Positions 60,901 through 64,000 of a stretch of DNA of 64,000 nucleotides are shown in pieces (positions within the stretch are counted from its first letter, which is position 1; each line of letters starts with the position of its first letter). The stretch is from the NCBI GenBank assembly GCA_027923505.1, contig BROI01000001.1, positions 576,001 through 640,000 of the forward strand. Reading direction: 5' to 3'. The notes beneath the pieces were generated by a model. It ran no database searches and had not been told where the DNA came from. It saw nothing but the letters and a program-made list of their open reading frames with translations. Both the position numbers and the translations under genes were made by a program. The DNA comes from Mayamaea pseudoterrestris. Taxonomy: Eukaryota; Bacillariophyta; Bacillariophyceae; Sellaphorales; Sellaphoraceae.

Positions 60901-62176
60901 CCATGTATACACCCAAATGACACCTGATTGGTGCCAACATTGTTTTCAGACTGCGCTGCAAAGATGGTATGCCTGGCTGGTGTCTCAGGGGACAATGATA
61001 TTGGTGACAACTGTCCCAGTCTCGCCTCAGATGCCGTGACATTCAAACGCCCCTACAGCGGCCTTGCGTACCCAAATGACACCAGATGGTGCCCAACATC
61101 ATTATTCAGGCTGCGCTACAAGATGGTGCCTGGCTGGTGTCTCAGGGGTTGGCACTGTTTTTGGTGACAACTTGTCACCAGTCTCAGCCCGCAGATGCCG
61201 TGACATTCCAACCGCCCTACAGCAGGCCGGGTATACGCCCAAATGACCAGAATGGTGCCAACATCATTATTCAGGCTGCGCTACAAGATGGTTGCCTGGC
61301 TGGTGTCTCCAGGGGCTGGCTGATATTTGGTGACAACTTGTCGCCAGTCTCAGCCGCAGATGCCGTGACATTTCAAACACTTCTGACCCTGGGTCCCAAA
61401 GTCCCGGAATGTTGCCAGCATCAGTTTTGAGGCTGCGCTACAGATGGTGGGTGGCTGTTGTCTCCGGGGTCGGCAATGATTTGGTGATAACTTGTCCCTC
61501 TCATCCCGCGGATGCCGCGACATTCAAACACCCCAAGGCCGGTTGCCCAATGACACCGGATGGTGCCATCCTTATTCGGGCTGCGCTCGAGATGGGATGC
61601 CTGGCTGGTGTCTCGGGGATGGCGTGATTTTGGTGACAGCTTGTCCCAGTCTCAGCCTGCATGCCATGACTTCAAAGCCCTACGCCCAGGCCATGTATGC
61701 ACCCAAGTGACACCAGAATGGTGCCAACATCATTAAAATTTGCGCTCGAGTTGGTACCCTGGCTGTGTCTCGGGGGGCAAGGGTGCCAGCTTGTCTCCAG
61801 TCTCAGCCCGCGGGTCCGTGCTTCCCTTCCGAGACGGGTACCCAGGATGGTCCGCCTCTTATTCAGAATCCTGGCTGGTGTCTCGGGGTCGTAGGGCGGC
61901 GCGAACTTGTCACTAGTCTCAGCCCGCAGATGTCGTGACATTCAACGCCCCTACAGCAGGCCCTGTAGGTGCCGCAAATACACCAGAATGGTGCCAGCAT
62001 TATTGTTCGGGCTGCGCTGCAAGGTGAGTATCCTGGCTAGTGTCTCAGGGGACGGCAATGATATTGGTGACAGCTTGTCAGCAGCTCAGCTACGGATCGT
62101 GACATTCGCCCTACAGCAGGCCATGCAACCACAACCATTCCAGAATGGTACCAACATCTTTATGCCTGGCTAGTGT
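57990..62176 (+). repeat. Heavily diverged terminal zone of the forward array
   Basis: From about 57.99 kb to the array end the 169-bp period is still traceable, but each monomer carries many small deletions and G/C-rich changes. Examples are ccctcccgccccgcggcctcc at about 58001 and gcgtcccgtccccgccgcc at about 59263. Damage increases toward 62.17 kb, where only fragments such as tatgcctggctagtgtc are recognisable. Confidence 0.85.
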
Positions 62177-62394
62177 CAGTGACGGCGTTCTTGTTGTCGA
62201 CGCGCAGAGCCTGCTGCGACAACATGTCAAAAAGATAGTCGTAATCTTCCGTTAAGACGGCATCTGGGTCACCGTTTGCGTTGATGATGCGTCGTCATTC
62301 AAATGTCAAGTGCTGGTCGAATGTCGTGCACGTGGGACCGAATTCTTCGTCGCCCTCCACTGCAGCTCGGAGCCAGTAGTACTTCTTCTTGTCA
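62177..62394 (-). other. Unique spacer at the satellite orientation switch
   Basis: About 220 bp without satellite homology separates the forward and reverse arrays. The minus strand reads as coding-like sequence from the right junction: KKKYYWLRAAVEGDEEFGP, then to a stop at about 62295, and open again in the same frame (RRIINANGDPDAVLTEDYD, ending about LRVDNKNAVTD near 62175). One in-frame stop in an otherwise sensible reading suggests a decayed gene or element fragment. No family is recognised. Confidence 0.6.
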
Positions 62395-64000
62395 TACATG
62401 GCCTGCTGTAGGGGCATTTGAATGTCACGGCATCTGCAGGCTGAGACTGGTGACAAGTTGTCACCAATATCATTACCGTCCTCTGAGACACTAGCCAGGC
62501 ATACCATCTTGTAGCGCAGCCTGAATAATGATGTTGGCACCATTCTGGTGTATTTTGGGCACCTACATGGCTTGCTGTAGGGGCGTTTGAATGTCACAGC
62601 ATCTGCGGGCTGAGACTGGTGACAAGTTGTCGCCAATATCATTGCCATCCCCTGAGACACTAGCCAGGCATATCATCTTGTAGCGCAGCCTGAATAATGA
62701 TGTTGGCACCATTCTGGTGTATTTTGGGCACCTACAGGGCCTGCTGTAGGGGCGTTTGAATGTCACGGCATCTGCAGGCTGAGACTGGTGACAAGTTGTC
62801 ACCAATATCATTGCCATCCCCTGAGACACTAGCCAGGCATACTATCTTGTAGCGCAGCCTGAATAATGATGTTGGCACCATTCTGGTGTCATTTGGGTAT
62901 ACTCATGGCCTGTTCTAGGGGCGTTTGAATGTCACGGCATCCGCGGGCTGAGACTGGTGACAAGTTGTTACCAATATCATTGCTGTCCCCTGAGACAATA
63001 GCTAGGCATACCATCTTGTGGCGCAGTTTGTATAATGATCATGGCACCATTCTGGTGTCATTTGGGTGTATACATGGCCTGCTGTAGGGGCGTTTGAATG
63101 TCACGGCATCTGCAGGCTGAGACTGGTGACAAGTTGTCACCAATATCATTGCCATCCCCTGAGACACTAGCCAGGCATACCATCTTGTAGCGCAGCCTGA
63201 ATAATGATGTTGGCACCATTCTGGTGTATTTTGGGCACCTACATGGCCTGCTGTAGGGGCGTTTGAATGTCACGGCATCTGCAGGCTGAGACTGGTGACA
63301 AGTTGTCACCAATATCATTGCCGTCCCCTGAGACACTAGCCAGGCATACCATCTTGTTGCGCAGCCTGAATAATGATGTTGGCACCATTCTGGTGTCATT
63401 TGGGTGTATACATGGCCTGCTGTAGGGGCGTTTGAATGTCACAGCATCTGCGGGCTGAGACTGGTGACAAGTTGTCACCAATATCATTGCCGTCCCCTGA
63501 GACACTAGCCAGGCATACCATCTTGTTGCGCAGCCTGAATAATGATGTTGGCACCATTCTGGTGTATTTTGGGCACCTACATGGCTTGCTGTAGGGGCGT
63601 TTGAATGTCACGGCATCTGCGGGCTGAGACTGGTGACAAGTTGTCGCCAATATCATTGCCATCCCCTGAGACACTAGCCAGGCATATCATCTTGTAGCGC
63701 AGCCTGCATAATGATTTTAGCACCATTCTGGTGTATTTTGGGCACCTACAGGGCCTGCTGTAGGGGCGTTTGAATGTCACGGCATCTGCAGGCTGAGACT
63801 GGTGACAAGTTGTCACCAATATCATTGCCGTCCCCTGAGACACTAGCCAGGCATACCATCTTGTTGCGCAGCCTGAATAATGATGTTGGCACCATTTTGG
63901 TGTCATTTGGGTGTATACATGGCCTGCTGTAGGGGCGTTTGAATGTCACGGCATCTGCAGGCTGAGACTGGTGACAAGTTGTCACCAATATCATTGCCGT
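62395..64000 (-). repeat. 169-bp satellite in reverse orientation, continues past window
   Basis: About 9.5 clean monomers of the same 169-bp satellite lie on the minus strand, starting abruptly inside the ccatgtat part of a monomer and running off the window end. Two monomers with the rare ggcgacaacttgtcacc and aggcatatcatc (plus-strand reading) combination are exactly 1014 bp (six monomers) apart, at 62627 and 63641. Confidence 0.95.

Larger units (their letters stand above)
33770..62176 (+). repeat. Giant 169-bp satellite array, about 168 monomers, forward orientation
   Basis: Head-to-tail 169-bp monomers run without interruption for 28.4 kb. A typical monomer runs from tgacaccagaatggtgcc through attattcaggctgcgctacaag, gtatgcctggctagtgtctc and GGTGACAACTTGTCACC to gtgacattcaaacgcccc and ccatgtatacacccaaa. 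Common variants are gcgcaacaag for gcgctacaag, cccgcagatg for cctgcagatg, ggatggcaat or ggacagcaat for ggacggcaat, and ccctgtaggtgcccaaaa for ccatgtatacacccaaa. The leftmost monomers (33.8-34.1 kb) and those after 57.9 kb are the most diverged. Because 169 is one more than a multiple of three, long open frames arise in every frame; they are by-products, not genes. Local defects include a partial monomer at 35215-35265. Confidence 0.97.

Noticed and set aside
33812-63994. Well over a hundred open frames of 80-220 codons across the 169-bp arrays, such as a recurrent 113-codon frame starting ATGACACCAG
   Set aside because: They follow the monomer exactly. Because 169 is 3 x 56 + 1, the frame shifts by one each monomer, and the same peptide strings recur in all three frames. 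They are by-products of the satellite, not genes.
33770-64000. CRISPR-like interpretation of the regular repeats
   Set aside because: Units are 169 bp, contiguous, and have no unique spacers; the context is eukaryotic with introns and no cas genes.

Overview
This window reads as nuclear DNA of a eukaryote, most likely a stramenopile alga such as a diatom. The genes are split by short GT-AG introns (about 57-250 bp). One protein carries tandem 'helicase-associated' (HA) type modules, which are abundant in diatoms. One enzyme starts with a mitochondrial-type presequence. The repeats include a PIF/Harbinger-like transposase fragment and a probable tyrosine-recombinase retroelement fragment. The organism call is inference; no rRNA, tRNA or organelle marker settles it.

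Layout. The left 27 kb is gene-bearing and fairly sparse. (i) 1804-4608, minus strand: four exons, 847 aa, with a C-terminal kinase fold that has lost its catalytic residues (pseudokinase). (ii) 9513-15287, plus strand: eight exons, about 1703 aa, a Ser/Asp-rich, probably disordered protein in which all seven introns are in phase 1. (iii) 19199-21841, plus strand: one exon, 880 aa, HA-module protein. (iv) 22089-24195, minus strand, convergent with (iii): three exons, 586 aa, glutamate synthase small subunit (GltD type) with a mitochondrial-type N-terminus. (v) 25351-26902, minus strand: three exons, 469 aa, unknown protein ending in an 8-residue repeat. No operon-like functional link is visible; GltD is the only gene with a firm metabolic role (electron supply for glutamate synthesis). 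The intergenic stretches (4.6-9.5 kb, 15.3-19.2 kb) hold small tandem and dispersed repeats.

From 27.6 kb the window becomes repeat DNA: a Harbinger transposase fragment, a 179-bp tandem array (28.04-28.6 kb), and a 180/172-bp satellite (28.96-32.85 kb) broken by two unrelated inserts. Next comes a retroelement remnant (32.85-33.77 kb), then a 28-kb array of a 169-bp satellite (about 168 copies) running to 62.18 kb. Nearly every 169-bp monomer carries the perfect 8+1+8 dyad GGTGACAA-C-TTGTCACC. At 62.18-62.39 kb a unique spacer of about 220 bp separates this array from the same satellite in the opposite orientation, which runs off the window end. The inverted arm carries the same rare variant monomers, in the same order, as 51.96-52.95 kb of the forward array. 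The last 4 kb of the forward array is strongly corrupted. The arrangement could be a centromeric or other heterochromatic satellite domain with an inverted-repeat centre, or partly an assembly artefact; both readings are set out in the findings.
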